Notes: a model not told the origin generated them from the sequence alone. A stretch of DNA of 64,000 nucleotides from Antarcticirhabdus aurantiaca (GCF_009765365.1 NZ_VTOM01000001.1:124001-188000); one strand, 5' to 3'; shown: positions 18,224-27,535, numbered from the stretch's first letter. Numbers and translations: made by a program.

Positions 18224-18239
18224 CTTACGTTTACGTCAA
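18224..18239 (+). promoter_or_regulatory. LiuR/fatty-acid-regulator-like operator upstream of fadE
   Basis: CTTACGTTTACGTCAA, about 100 bp upstream of the fadE start, resembles the TTTACGTnnACGTAAA-type sites I associate with LiuR (MerR family) control of branched-chain and fatty acid degradation in proteobacteria. It is the only AT-rich patch in the 212-bp gap. The assignment rests on remembered consensus, not on a search. Confidence 0.4.
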
Positions 18240-18337
18240 TGTGAAGGGGCGGCGGCTGACGGGCCGCCACGGGCGGCCTATATCCGGGACGAGGGAGTGG
18301 CCGCCCGCGCGACCCATTGACCGGAGGAGACGACCCC

Positions 18338-20611
18338 ATGTCCTTTCGCCGCGAGAAGCTGACCAAGCCGATCTTCAAGTGGGCCAAGGGCGTGATGCCC
18401 GCGATCTCCGAGACCGAGGCCAAGGCGATCGACGCCGGCACGGTCTGGTGGGACGGCGAGCTGTTCACCGGCAATCCGGACTGGAACAAGCTGCTCGCCA
18501 TGCCGCCGGCGAGGCTGACCGCCGAAGAGCAGGCCTTCATGGACGGGCCGGTCACCGAGCTCTGCGGCATGATCGACAACTGGAAGATCGAGACCGAGGA
18601 CAAGGACCTGCCGCCGGAGGTCTGGGACTTCCTGAAGAAGAACAAGTTCTTCGGGATGATCATTCCCAAGGAGTATGGCGGCCTCGGCTTCTCCAACACG
18701 GCCCATTCGGAGGTCGTGCGGAAAGTGTCGTCGGTGTCGGTCGTCGCGGGCGTCACCGTCATGGTGCCGAACTCGCTCGGCCCCGGCGAGCTGATGCTGC
18801 ACTTCGGCACGCAGGAGCAGCGCGACCACTGGATGCCGCGCCTCGCGGACGGGCGCGAGATCCCCTGCTTCGGCCTGACCTCGCCCTCGGCGGGCTCGGA
18901 CGCGGCGGCGATGACCGATACGGGCGTCGTCGAATACGGCGAGCACGAGGGCCAACGGGTGCTCGGCATCCGGCTGAACTTCGAGAAGCGCTACATCACG
19001 CTCGGTCCCGTCGCGACGGTGATGGGCCTCGCCTTCAAGATGCGCGATCCCGAGAACCATCTCGGCCGCGGCGAGGAGCTCGGCATCACCGTCGCGCTGA
19101 TCCCGACCAGCCATCCGGGCGTCTCCCACGGCGACCGGCACATCCCGCTCGGCCAGCACTTCCAGAACGGGCCGCTCTACGGGCGCGACGTGTTCGTGCC
19201 GATGGACTGGATCCTCGGCGGCGAAAAGCAGATCGGCGAGGGCTGGACCATGCTGATGACGGCGCTCGCCGCCGGCCGGTCGGTCTCGCTGCCCTCGCAG
19301 TCGGCCGCCGCCGCGGCGATGTGCGCCCGCGTCACCGGCGCCTATGCGCGCGTTCGCAAGCAGTTCAACGTGCCGATCGCCCTGTTCGAGGGCATCCAGC
19401 AGCCGCTCGCCGACATCGCCGCGAACGCCTACCAGATCGACGCGGCGCGCCGCCTGACCATCGCCGCGCTCGACCAGGGGCACCGCCCCTCCGTCGTCTC
19501 GGCGATCATGAAGGCGCACGCGACCTATCGCATGCGCGAGTCGATCGAGCGCGCCATGGACATCCACGGCGGCAAGGCGATCATCGACGGGCCGAAGAAC
19601 TACATGGCCCAGCAGTACAAGTCCGTCCCCATCGGCATCACGGTGGAGGGCGCGAACATCCTGACGCGCAACCTGATGATCTTCGGCCAGGGCGCCATCC
19701 GCGCGCATCCCTACATGCTGAAGGAGATGAAGGCGCTGTCGAACCCGGACCGCGAGGCCGGTCTCGACGCCTTCGACAAGGCCTTCTGGGCCCATGTCGG
19801 GCATTCCGTGAAGAACGCGGTGCGCGCGCTCTACCACGGCTGGACCGGCGGTCTCGCTGCGCACGCGCCGGACGACGCGGCGATGACGAGCCATTGGCGC
19901 CAGCTCTCGCGCTACGCCTCGGCCTTCGCGCTGGTGTCCGACCTCGCGCTGCTGACGCTCGGCGGGGCCTTGAAGCGCAAGGAGATGATCTCGGCGCGGC
20001 TCGGCGATATCCTGTCGGAGCTTTATCTCCTCGGCGCCGCGCTGAAGCGCTTCGAGGTGGAGGGGCGGCCGGAAGCCGACAAGCCGATCGTCGAATACGT
20101 CATGCAGAAGGGCGGCAACCGCATCGCGCTCGCCTTCGACGGCGTTCTCGACAACCTGCCCTCGCGCTGGGCGGCGCTCGTCGCGCGCTTCATCGCCTTC
20201 CCGCTCGGCGTGCCCTATGCCGAGCCGGCGGACGAGCTGACGAGCGAGGTCGCGGCGATCCTGACGCGGCCCTCCTCGCAGCGCGACCGCCTGACCGCCG
20301 ACATCTATCTCGGCGAGCGCCACGAGAGCCACCCGATCGCCGACCTCGAACGCGCCTTCGAGCTGGTGACGGCGGTGGCCCCGATCGAGAAGAAGCTGCG
20401 CGAAGCCAAGGTCCGCGACTTCAAGGCGGCGCTGGAAGCCGGCATCATCACGCAAGCCGAGTTCGACCAGCTCGCCGAGGCCAAGGCGGCGGTGGACGTG
20501 GTGGTCGCGGTGGACGCCTTCCCGATGGAGGAGGTCTCGCCGCTGGCGCATCAGCACCGCAAGGCGCCGGCCGCCGAGCCGGCCGTCGAGCGCCGGGAGG
20601 CCGCGGAGTGA
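18338..20611 (+). CDS. fadE: Acyl-CoA dehydrogenase, FadE type
   Basis: 757 residues, much longer than the about 390 of ordinary acyl-CoA dehydrogenases and like the FadE class with a C-terminal DUF1974 extension. Dehydrogenase motifs: FGMIIPKEYGGLGFSNTAHS, CFGLTSPSAGSDAAAM (flavin/substrate region), IQQPLADIAANAY, and MDIHGGKAIIDGPKNYM. It oxidises acyl-CoA to trans-2-enoyl-CoA and passes electrons to ETF (etfBA at 36.6-38.3 kb). GGAGGAG at 18323-18329 sets the start at 18338. The thiolase gene follows with a 4-bp GTGA overlap. Confidence 0.93.
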   Translation: MSFRREKLTKPIFKWAKGVMPAISETEAKAIDAGTVWWDGELFTGNPDWNKLLAMPPARLTAEEQAFMDGPVTELCGMIDNWKIETEDKDLPPEVWDFLKKNKFFGMIIPKEYGGLGFSNTAHSEVVRKVSSVSVVAGVTVMVPNSLGPGELMLHFGTQEQRDHWMPRLADGREIPCFGLTSPSAGSDAAAMTDTGVVEYGEHEGQRVLGIRLNFEKRYITLGPVATVMGLAFKMRDPENHLGRGEELGITVALIPTSHPGVSHGDRHIPLGQHFQNGPLYGRDVFVPMDWILGGEKQIGEGWTMLMTALAAGRSVSLPSQSAAAAAMCARVTGAYARVRKQFNVPIALFEGIQQPLADIAANAYQIDAARRLTIAALDQGHRPSVVSAIMKAHATYRMRESIERAMDIHGGKAIIDGPKNYMAQQYKSVPIGITVEGANILTRNLMIFGQGAIRAHPYMLKEMKALSNPDREAGLDAFDKAFWAHVGHSVKNAVRALYHGWTGGLAAHAPDDAAMTSHWRQLSRYASAFALVSDLALLTLGGALKRKEMISARLGDILSELYLLGAALKRFEVEGRPEADKPIVEYVMQKGGNRIALAFDGVLDNLPSRWAALVARFIAFPLGVPYAEPADELTSEVAAILTRPSSQRDRLTADIYLGERHESHPIADLERAFELVTAVAPIEKKLREAKVRDFKAALEAGIITQAEFDQLAEAKAAVDVVVAVDAFPMEEVSPLAHQHRKAPAAEPAVERREAAE

Positions 20612-21924
20612 GCCGGGCCGCCGAACCGATCCGGTTGAACCGCCGTCCCGTCTACCTCGTCGACGGCGCGCGCACGCCCTTCATCAAGGCGCGGGGGCGG
20701 CCGGGGCCGTTCTCGCCGGTCGACCTCGCCGTCCAGTGCGGCCGGCCGCTGCTCCTGCGCCAGGCCTTCGCGCCCGACGCCATCGACCTCGTGGTGCTCG
20801 GCTGCGTCAACGTCGTCGCCGAGGAAATGAACCCGGCCCGCGTCGCGGCGTTGCGGCTCGGGATCTCCGACGAGGTGCCGGCCTTCACCGTGCAGGTGAA
20901 CTGCGGCTCGGGCATGCAGTCGATCGACACGGCCTACCGCTCTATCGAGGACGGAACCGCCGACATCGTTCTCGCCGGCGGCGCCGAGGCGCTGAGCCAT
21001 TCGCCGCTGGTGCTGACGCGCGGCGCGGTGGAGTGGTTCGCCGAGCTCAATGGCGCGCGCTCGGCCACCGACCGGCTGAAGGCCTTCGCGGGGCTGCGGC
21101 CGGGCTTCCTCAAGCCCGTGATCGGGCTGGAGCGCGGCCTCACCGACCCGATCACCGACCTCAACATGGGCCAGACGGCGGAGAAGCTCGCGCATCTCTT
21201 CGGGATCTCGCGGCGCGAGGCCGACGAATACGCGGCCGAGAGCCACAACCGGCTGGACGCGGCGACCAAGGCCGGGCACCTCAAGGGCGAGATGCTCACC
21301 GCCATCGCCCGCGACGGTCAGGTCTTCGACCACGACGACGGCGTGCGGCCGGGATCGTCGGCCGACACGCTCGCCAAGCTGAAGCCGGTCTTCGAGAAGC
21401 CCTTCGGCAAGGTCACGGCCGGCAACTCCTCGCAGATCACCGACGGCGCCTCCTGGACGATCCTGGCGTCCGAGGAAGCGGTGGAGAAGCATGGGCTGAC
21501 GCCGATCGCGCGCATCGTCGACTCGGCCTGGGACGGGCTCGATCCGTCGATCATGGGCCTCGGCCCGGCGGTCTCGGCGGCGCTGCTCCTCAAGCGCCAG
21601 AAGATGAGCCTGTCCGAGATCGACCTCTGGGAGCTGAACGAAGCCTTCGCGGCGCAGGTCCTGTCCTGCGTGAAGGCGCTGGCGGATCCGGAACTCGGCC
21701 GCACCGTCCTCGACCTCGACGAGGGCCAGGGCGGCGAGATCGCGCGGGACCGGCTCAACGTCGACGGCGGCGCCATCGCGCTCGGCCACCCCGTCGGCAC
21801 CAGCGGCAACCGCATCACCCTGCATCTGGCGAATACGATGAAGCGCCTCGGCAAGAAACGCGGCATCGCCACCCAGTGCATCGGCGGCGGCCTCGGCGGC
21901 GCGATGCTGCTGGAGGCGGTGTAG
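20608..21924 (+). CDS. Acetyl-CoA C-acyltransferase (thiolase)
   Basis: 438 residues from a GTG that overlaps the fadE stop (GTGA). The nucleophilic Cys is at residue 99 (VNCGSGMQS), the second active-site block is GGAIALGHPVGTSGNR (His), and CIGGGLGG near the end carries the proton-transfer Cys. The length and sequence fit the FadI/trifunctional-beta subgroup that works with a large FadJ-type partner, which is encoded next. It splits 3-ketoacyl-CoA into acetyl-CoA and a shortened acyl-CoA. Confidence 0.93.
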   Translation: MSRAAEPIRLNRRPVYLVDGARTPFIKARGRPGPFSPVDLAVQCGRPLLLRQAFAPDAIDLVVLGCVNVVAEEMNPARVAALRLGISDEVPAFTVQVNCGSGMQSIDTAYRSIEDGTADIVLAGGAEALSHSPLVLTRGAVEWFAELNGARSATDRLKAFAGLRPGFLKPVIGLERGLTDPITDLNMGQTAEKLAHLFGISRREADEYAAESHNRLDAATKAGHLKGEMLTAIARDGQVFDHDDGVRPGSSADTLAKLKPVFEKPFGKVTAGNSSQITDGASWTILASEEAVEKHGLTPIARIVDSAWDGLDPSIMGLGPAVSAALLLKRQKMSLSEIDLWELNEAFAAQVLSCVKALADPELGRTVLDLDEGQGGEIARDRLNVDGGAIALGHPVGTSGNRITLHLANTMKRLGKKRGIATQCIGGGLGGAMLLEAV

Positions 21925-21954
21925 CCACATTTCGTGAATGCGGCATTTCAACCG

Positions 21955-22086
21955 CTTCCCCTTCTCCCGTCCCGGGAGAAGGTGCCCCGAAGGGGCGGAT
22001 GAGGGTCTCCAGCCGCAACGTCTTCTGGAAAACCCTCACCCGCCTCGCTTCGCTCGGCACCCTCTCCCGTTGGCGGGAGAGGGGGG
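21955..22086 (+). repeat. Palindromic intergenic repeat between thiolase and fadJ
   Basis: Two half-elements of about 50 bp lie in inverted orientation. The left half (about 21955-22007) begins with CCTTCTCCCG/CGGGAGAAGG, and the right half (about 22032-22086) with CCTCTCCCG/CGGGAGAGG; both share the ends GGTGCC and TGAGGGT as inverted copies. Each half can fold alone or with the other. This is the style of the short dispersed palindromic repeats common between genes in Rhizobiales genomes. It lies inside the probable fadE-thiolase-fadJ transcript. Confidence 0.75.
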
Positions 22087-22149
22087 CGCTCCATCCGGCG
22101 CCGTGTGCATCCTCTCGACCGAATGCTTCTTCTCGAAAGGCCCCATCCC

Positions 22150-24255
22150 ATGAGCCGCATGCTCGACGCGCTTCAGCCTCGCGACCTGGAACTCGGACCG
22201 GCCCGCGGGGCGCCCGTCGAAGGAAACTGGCGCAGCGCGATCGACGAGAACCGCGTGCGCTGGCTGGTGCTCGACCGGCCGGGCCGATCCGTCAACACCG
22301 CCGACCGGGCGGTGCTGGAAGAGTTGGCGACGCATGTGATGCGGGCCGAGGCCGAGCGGCCGGCGGCGCTGGTGATCCGCTCGGCCAAGCCCTCGGGCTT
22401 CGCGGCCGGCGCCGACATCAACCAGTTCAAGGGCGCGAGCAAGGCCGAGATCGAGGCGGCGATGCGCGAGGCGCATTCCGTGCTGGATCGCTTGGAAGCG
22501 CTGTCCTTCCCGACGATCGCGGTGATCCACGGGCACTGCCTGGGCGCGGGGCTCGAATTCGCGCTGGCCTGCCGCCACCGGATCGCGACGCCCGATGCCA
22601 GCCTCGGCTTTCCCGAGGTGATGCTCGGCCTCCATCCGGGGCTCGGCGGCACCTATCGCTCGACCATGGTCGCCGACCCGATCGAGGCGATGACCATGAT
22701 GCTGACCGGCCGGCCGGCGCGGGCGAAGAAGGCCAAGGCGATCGGCCTCGTCGACGCCGTTGTCGAGGAGCGTCACGTCGCGGCGGCGGTGGCGGCCTAT
22801 GCGAAGGGCGAGGGGCGCAAGGCCGAGAGCGGGGGCTTCAAGGCGCGCGCCTTCTCGCTGCGCCCGGCCCGCGCCTTCGCCGCGAGCCAGATGCGCCGGA
22901 CCGCGGCGGAGAAGGCGCCGAAGGACCATTATCCCGCGCCCTACAGGCTGATCGATCTCTGGGAAGCGCATGGCGGCAACGCCAAGGCGATGCAGGCGGC
23001 CGAGATCGAGAGCTTCGCGACGCTGATCGAGACGCCGACCGCGCAGAACCTCGTGCGCGTCTTCTTCCTGCGCGAAACGATGAAGGGCCTGAAGGACGGC
23101 TCCTCCGGCGTCTCCCACGTCCACGTGATCGGCGCCGGCGCCATGGGCGGCGACATCGCGGCCTGGGCGGCGCGCGAGGGGTTCCGTGTCACCCTCGCCG
23201 ATCTCGACCCGAAGGCGCTGGGACGCGCGGTGAAGGCCGCGACGACGATGCTGGAGAAGACGCTTCGCAATCCGCTGAAGGTGCGCGACGCGCTCGACCG
23301 GCTGGTGCCGGACCTCGACGGCGTCGGCGTCGCCCATGCCGACCTCGTGATCGAGGCCGTCCCGGAAAAGGCGGCGCTGAAGACGAGCATCTACGCGGCC
23401 GTCGAGCCGAAGCTGAAGCCCGGCGCGATCCTGGCCACCAACACCTCGGCCCTGCCGCTGGAGAGCCTGGCGGAAGGGCTCAGCGACCCCTCCCGCTTCG
23501 TCGGCCTGCATTTCTTCAATCCCGTCTCGCGCATGCAGCTCGTCGAGATCGTCTCGCATCCCGCGGCGTCCAGCGAAACGCTGCGCCGCGCGACGGCCTT
23601 CGCCGCCGAGATCAACCGCCTGCCCGCGCCCGTCGCCTCGGCGCCGGGCTTCCTCGTCAACCGCTCGCTCACGCCGTACATGGCGGAAGCCCTGGCGATG
23701 GTCGACGAGGGAATCCCGAAGGAGCGGATCGACGAGGCGGCGACGCGCTTCGGCATGCCGATGGGGCCGGTGGAGCTCGCCGATCAGGTCGGGCTCGACA
23801 TCGCGCTGGACGTCGCGACCTCGCTGCGCGAGCGGCTCGGGCCGGACGCGCTGCCGGAGGCGCCGGAATGGCTGAAGCGGCTCGTGGCGGAGAAGAAGCT
23901 CGGCCGCAAGACGCGCGCCGGCCTCTACGAGTACGACGCCGACAACAAGCCGAAGAAGGGAAAGGTCGAGGCGCTGAAGGACGGGGCGAAGAGCGATCCC
24001 GACCTTACCGATCGCCTGATCCTGCCGATGCTGAACGCCGTCGTCGCGTGCCTGCGCGAGGGCGTCGTCGCGGACGAGGCCGTGGCGGACGGCGCCATGA
24101 TCTTCGGCACCGGCTTCGCGCCCTTCCGCGGCGGGCCGATCCACTATGCCAGGACGCGGGGCGTGGACGAGATCGTCGCCACCATGCGCCGCCTCGAAAG
24201 CCGCCTCGGCCCCCGCTTCCGCCCGGACGAGGGGTGGGAGCGGCTGAAGGGGTGA
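22150..24255 (+). CDS. fadJ: Bifunctional enoyl-CoA hydratase / 3-hydroxyacyl-CoA dehydrogenase (FadJ/FadB type)
   Basis: 701 residues. The hydratase/isomerase domain (about 40-205) shows FAAGADINQF, IHGHCLGAGLEFALACR and GLHPGLGG with the catalytic glutamates. The NAD-binding dehydrogenase domain starts at VIGAGAMGGDIAAWAA (about 328), with ATNTSALP and HFFNPVSRMQLVEI, then C-terminal 3HCDH repeats. It hydrates enoyl-CoA and oxidises the 3-hydroxyacyl-CoA, feeding the thiolase upstream. Start 22150 (MSRMLD) follows a GAAAGG; ATGs at 22105 and 22123 are alternatives. Confidence 0.92.
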   Translation: MSRMLDALQPRDLELGPARGAPVEGNWRSAIDENRVRWLVLDRPGRSVNTADRAVLEELATHVMRAEAERPAALVIRSAKPSGFAAGADINQFKGASKAEIEAAMREAHSVLDRLEALSFPTIAVIHGHCLGAGLEFALACRHRIATPDASLGFPEVMLGLHPGLGGTYRSTMVADPIEAMTMMLTGRPARAKKAKAIGLVDAVVEERHVAAAVAAYAKGEGRKAESGGFKARAFSLRPARAFAASQMRRTAAEKAPKDHYPAPYRLIDLWEAHGGNAKAMQAAEIESFATLIETPTAQNLVRVFFLRETMKGLKDGSSGVSHVHVIGAGAMGGDIAAWAAREGFRVTLADLDPKALGRAVKAATTMLEKTLRNPLKVRDALDRLVPDLDGVGVAHADLVIEAVPEKAALKTSIYAAVEPKLKPGAILATNTSALPLESLAEGLSDPSRFVGLHFFNPVSRMQLVEIVSHPAASSETLRRATAFAAEINRLPAPVASAPGFLVNRSLTPYMAEALAMVDEGIPKERIDEAATRFGMPMGPVELADQVGLDIALDVATSLRERLGPDALPEAPEWLKRLVAEKKLGRKTRAGLYEYDADNKPKKGKVEALKDGAKSDPDLTDRLILPMLNAVVACLREGVVADEAVADGAMIFGTGFAPFRGGPIHYARTRGVDEIVATMRRLESRLGPRFRPDEGWERLKG

Positions 24256-24262
24256 GGATGGC

Positions 24263-24484
24263 TCAGGCGATCCGCAAGTGGGGCGAGGGGGCTGGCACGG
24301 GTCGATCCAGATCGTCCGCCGCCTCGATCCAGCAGCGGATGGCATCGCGCACGTTGTCGATCGCTTCTTCCGGCGTCGCGCCGTCGCTCATGCAGCCGGG
24401 CAGGTCGGGCACGAAGGCCGCGAAGCCGCCTCCGTCCTCCGCCGCCAGCGGCTCAATCACGATCGGGTAACGGAGCGGTTCCAT
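24263..24484 (-). CDS. hicB: HicB family antitoxin
   Basis: 73 residues. YPIVIEPLAAEDGGGFAAFVPDLPGCMSDGAT followed by a helix (PEEAIDNVRDAIRCWIEAA) is the HicB partial RNase-H fold, which binds and neutralises HicA. There is no separate DNA-binding domain at this length. The start overlaps the end of hicA by 32 bp, so the two are translationally linked, toxin gene first. It lies just 7 bp from the convergent fadJ stop. Confidence 0.88.
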   Translation of the reverse strand: MEPLRYPIVIEPLAAEDGGGFAAFVPDLPGCMSDGATPEEAIDNVRDAIRCWIEAADDLDRPVPAPSPHLRIA

Positions 24485-24722
24485 GGGCAGCCCTCACCTC
24501 GTCGATCAGCGCGACGAGCTTGCGAATATAGATCGGCTTGATCAGTCGTTTGAAGGGCAGGGTGAGGATCGCGGCAACCGCGGGGTGCGAAATCTTGTAA
24601 TGCGACCTGCCGCCGCGCGGCGGTTCGGCCGAGACGCCGAACTCGCGGCACAATGCCTCGACGTCCGCGATCGTCCAGTCTCCCTGCGGCGCGCGGCGCA
24701 TGCGGTCGAGGCGTCGGCTCAC
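24453..24722 (-). CDS. hicA: HicA-type mRNA interferase toxin
   Basis: 89 residues from a GTG at 24722, or 82 from the ATG at 24701. The dsRBD-like core has the catalytic His in GGRSHYKISHP (residues about 38-48), then ILTLPFKRLIKPIYIRKLVALIDEV. HicA cleaves mRNA when freed from HicB. The gene starts 18 bp after the fumarylacetoacetate hydrolase gene on the same strand and probably shares its transcript. The N-terminal 15-20 residues exceed those of typical HicA, which makes the internal start possible. Confidence 0.85.
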   Translation of the reverse strand: MSRRLDRMRRAPQGDWTIADVEALCREFGVSAEPPRGGRSHYKISHPAVAAILTLPFKRLIKPIYIRKLVALIDEVRAAHGTAPLPDRD

Positions 24723-24740
24723 CGGGGATCCGCCTCAGCC

Positions 24741-25583
24741 TCAGCTCGCGATGCAGACGTAGTCCTGCTGGCCGAGGCCGTCTGCGCCCAAGGTCACGCG
24801 GTCGCCGGGGGCGAGGAAGCGGGGCGGGTCGAAGGACAGACCGACGCCCGGCGGAGTGCCCGTCAGGATCACGTCGCCCGGTTCCAGGCGCGTGAAGCGC
24901 GACACGTAGGAGACGAGGTAGGGCACCTTGAAGATCATCTCGCGCGTGTTGCCGAGCTGCTGGCGCTCGCCGTTCACGTCGAGCCAGAGATCGAGCTCGT
25001 CGTAGTTCCGAAGGTCGTCCGGCGTGACCAGCCAGGGGCCGAGCGGCGCGAAGGTGTCGTGGCTCTTGCCCTTCGACCACTGGCCGCCGCGCTGGAGCTG
25101 GAAGGAGCGCTCGGTGACGTCGTTGGCGAGCGTGAAGCCGGCGACGTGGTCCATCGCCTGCTCGACGGTGACGTACTTCGCCACCCGTCCGATCACCACG
25201 GCGAGCTCCACGCCCCAGTCGACGCGGCTCGCCATGCGCGGGATCTCGATCGGGTCGTTCGGGCCGCTCGCCGCGCTCGCCGCCTTCATGAAGACGGTGG
25301 GCTCGGGATTGACCTTGAAGCCGGCGAGGATGGCGCTCTCGTGATAGTTCGGGCCGATGCCGACGATCTTGCCGATATGGCCCACCGGCCGGCAGAGGCG
25401 CGCGCCGTCGGGCGCGAGCGGCAACGCGTCGAGGTCCAGCGCGGCGACGCGCTGGAGGTTGGCGGGATCGAGCGAGGCGCCGGAAAGCCCGTCCAGATGA
25501 CCGGTCAGATCGCGGATGCCATCGTTTCGGTCGAGGATGCCGACGCGCTCGGATCCACGCTCGCCGAACCGCACAAACCGCAT
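24741..25583 (-). CDS. Fumarylacetoacetate hydrolase family protein
   Basis: 280 residues. The C-terminal FAH domain (about 70-278) has KIVGIGPNYHESA (usually GLNYxDHAxE), DWGVELAVVIGR with the metal-binding Glu, GFTLANDVTER, the SHDTFAPLGPW loop, and DVILTGTPPGVG. Members hydrolyse, decarboxylate or isomerise acyl-pyruvate-type compounds using Mg or Mn. The exact reaction cannot be read from sequence. The PNYHESA variant of the first motif is unusual. It heads the operon with hicA-hicB and is divergent from the acyl-CoA dehydrogenase at 25733. Confidence 0.87.
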   Translation of the reverse strand: MRFVRFGERGSERVGILDRNDGIRDLTGHLDGLSGASLDPANLQRVAALDLDALPLAPDGARLCRPVGHIGKIVGIGPNYHESAILAGFKVNPEPTVFMKAASAASGPNDPIEIPRMASRVDWGVELAVVIGRVAKYVTVEQAMDHVAGFTLANDVTERSFQLQRGGQWSKGKSHDTFAPLGPWLVTPDDLRNYDELDLWLDVNGERQQLGNTREMIFKVPYLVSYVSRFTRLEPGDVILTGTPPGVGLSFDPPRFLAPGDRVTLGADGLGQQDYVCIAS

Positions 25584-25732
25584 TCAAATCACTCCTGCTT
25601 CCACTCGCTGTAATGTTGTAGGGGAGAAGGCGTTCCGGTCATGGGCATCGCGGCGCTTTTTGGTCGCGGCACAGTGAATATACGTCCCGGCCGGCAGAGG
25701 GGTAGGGGACGCGTCGATGAGGAGGTGAGGAC

Positions 25733-27535
25733 ATGTACAAGGCACCCGTGACGGACATCGCCTTCACGCTGAAGAGCGTGGCCGGCCTGGACGAGGCGAT
25801 GGCGAACGGACGGCTCGGCGAACTGACGCCCGACCTCCTGGACGCGATCCTGGAGGAGGCCGGCCGCTTCGCCGGCGAAACGCTCGCGCCGCTCGCCCCC
25901 AGCGGCGACCGGGAAGGCGCCCGCGCGGCCGACGGCCGCGTCACGACGCCGGCCGGCTGGCCGCAGGCCTATGCCGACTGGAGCGCCGGCGGCTGGGCCG
26001 CGCTGACCGGGCCCGAGGCCCATGGCGGACAGGGCCTGCCGACGGCGCTCTCGGCCGCGGCCTTCGAGATCTGGAACGGCGCCTCGATGGGATTCGCGAT
26101 CGGCCCCTGCCTCACCGTCGGCGCGGTGGAGGCGCTGGAAGCGCACGGCTCGGCGGAGCTCCAGGCGCTCTACCTCCCGCGCCTGATCTCGGGGGAGTGG
26201 ATGGGGACGATGAACCTCACCGAGCCGCAGGCGGGATCGGACCTGTCGGCCCTGCGCACCCGCGCCGAACGCCGCGCGGACGGCACCTACCGGATCTTCG
26301 GCACCAAGATCTACATCACCTACGGCGAGCACGACTGGACGGAGAACATCGTCCACCTCGTCCTCGCGCGCCTGCCCGACGCTCCGGCCGGTGTGAAGGG
26401 CATCTCGCTGTTCCTGGTGCCGAAGTTCATTCCCGATGCCGACGGCGCCCTCGGCGCGCGCAACGACGTCTGGTGCCATTCCATCGAGCACAAGATGGGC
26501 ATCCACGGCTCGCCCACCTGCACCATGATCTACGGCGACGGAAAGGGCGAAACGGGCGAGGCCGGCGCCGTCGGCTGGCTCGTCGGCGAAGAGAACCGCG
26601 GCCTCGCCTGCATGTTCACGATGATGAACAACGCCCGCCTGCTCGTCGGCATGCAGGGCGTCGGCGTCGCGGAGGCCGCGACCCAGAAGGCGGTCGCCTA
26701 CGCCCACGAGCGCCGGCAGGGCCGCTCGACGCTTCTCGCCGCAAAGCCCGAGCCCTCCGATCCGATGAGCCCGATCGTCGAGCACCCGGACGTCGCCCGG
26801 ATGCTCCTGACCATGAAGGCGATGACCGGCATGGCGCGGGCGATCACCTATGCCTGCGGCTTCGCGACCGATTTGTCGCGCGAACGGGACGACGCGGCGC
26901 AGGCGCGCTTCTGGCAGGAGCGGGCGAACCTCCTCACCCCCGTTGCCAAGGCCTTCGCGACGGATGTCGGCGTCGAGGTCGCCTCGCTGGGCGTCCAGGT
27001 CCATGGCGGCATGGGCTATGTCGAGGAAACGGGCGCCGCGCGCCTGCTGCGCGATGCCAGGATCGCCCCGATCTACGAGGGCACCAACGGCATCCAGGCG
27101 ATCGACCTCGTCACCCGCAAGATCGGCCAGAGCGAGGGGGCGACGGTTGCCGCCTACCTCGCCGAGCTGGAGGCCGTCGCGGAAGGCCTGCGGGCCTCCA
27201 ACCGGCCCGACACCGGGGAAGCGGCGGCGCGCCTGTCCAAGGCCATCGCGGACCTGCGGGAGGCGACGGACCATCTCCTGCGCCGGATCGCCGAGAAGCG
27301 GACGGGCGAGGCGCTGGCGGGCGCGACACCCTATCTCCGGCTCTTCGGCCTGACGGCGGGCACCGCCTACCTCGCCAAGGGCGCGCTCGCCGACGAGGCG
27401 CCGGCGCGCCTCGCGCTCGCCCGTTTCGCCGCGGAGAACCTCCTGCCCGAGACCGCCGCCCTCAAGCGGATCGTCCTGTCGGGCGCGGCGAGCCTTGCCG
27501 CCGCCCACGCCCTTCTCGTCGAGGAGTCCGCCTGA
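25733..27535 (+). CDS. Acyl-CoA dehydrogenase, DmdC-like (C-terminal extended)
   Basis: 600 residues. The medium part has MNLTEPQAGSDLSALRT, TYGEHDW, HKMGIHGSPTC, and the catalytic region QVHGGMGYVEETGAARLLRDARIAPIYEGTNGIQA with Glu in YEGTNG. An additional C-terminal domain of about 120 residues marks the group that includes 3-methylmercaptopropionyl-CoA dehydrogenase (DmdC) and many paralogues of fatty acid catabolism, so the substrate is open. A strong site GAGGAGGTGAGG precedes the ATG at 25733. The enoyl-CoA hydratase gene overlaps its stop (TGATG). Confidence 0.92.
   Translation: MYKAPVTDIAFTLKSVAGLDEAMANGRLGELTPDLLDAILEEAGRFAGETLAPLAPSGDREGARAADGRVTTPAGWPQAYADWSAGGWAALTGPEAHGGQGLPTALSAAAFEIWNGASMGFAIGPCLTVGAVEALEAHGSAELQALYLPRLISGEWMGTMNLTEPQAGSDLSALRTRAERRADGTYRIFGTKIYITYGEHDWTENIVHLVLARLPDAPAGVKGISLFLVPKFIPDADGALGARNDVWCHSIEHKMGIHGSPTCTMIYGDGKGETGEAGAVGWLVGEENRGLACMFTMMNNARLLVGMQGVGVAEAATQKAVAYAHERRQGRSTLLAAKPEPSDPMSPIVEHPDVARMLLTMKAMTGMARAITYACGFATDLSRERDDAAQARFWQERANLLTPVAKAFATDVGVEVASLGVQVHGGMGYVEETGAARLLRDARIAPIYEGTNGIQAIDLVTRKIGQSEGATVAAYLAELEAVAEGLRASNRPDTGEAAARLSKAIADLREATDHLLRRIAEKRTGEALAGATPYLRLFGLTAGTAYLAKGALADEAPARLALARFAAENLLPETAALKRIVLSGAASLAAAHALLVEESA

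Noticed and set aside
21938-22153. Short ORFs in the thiolase-fadJ gap
   Set aside because: They only translate the palindromic repeat.
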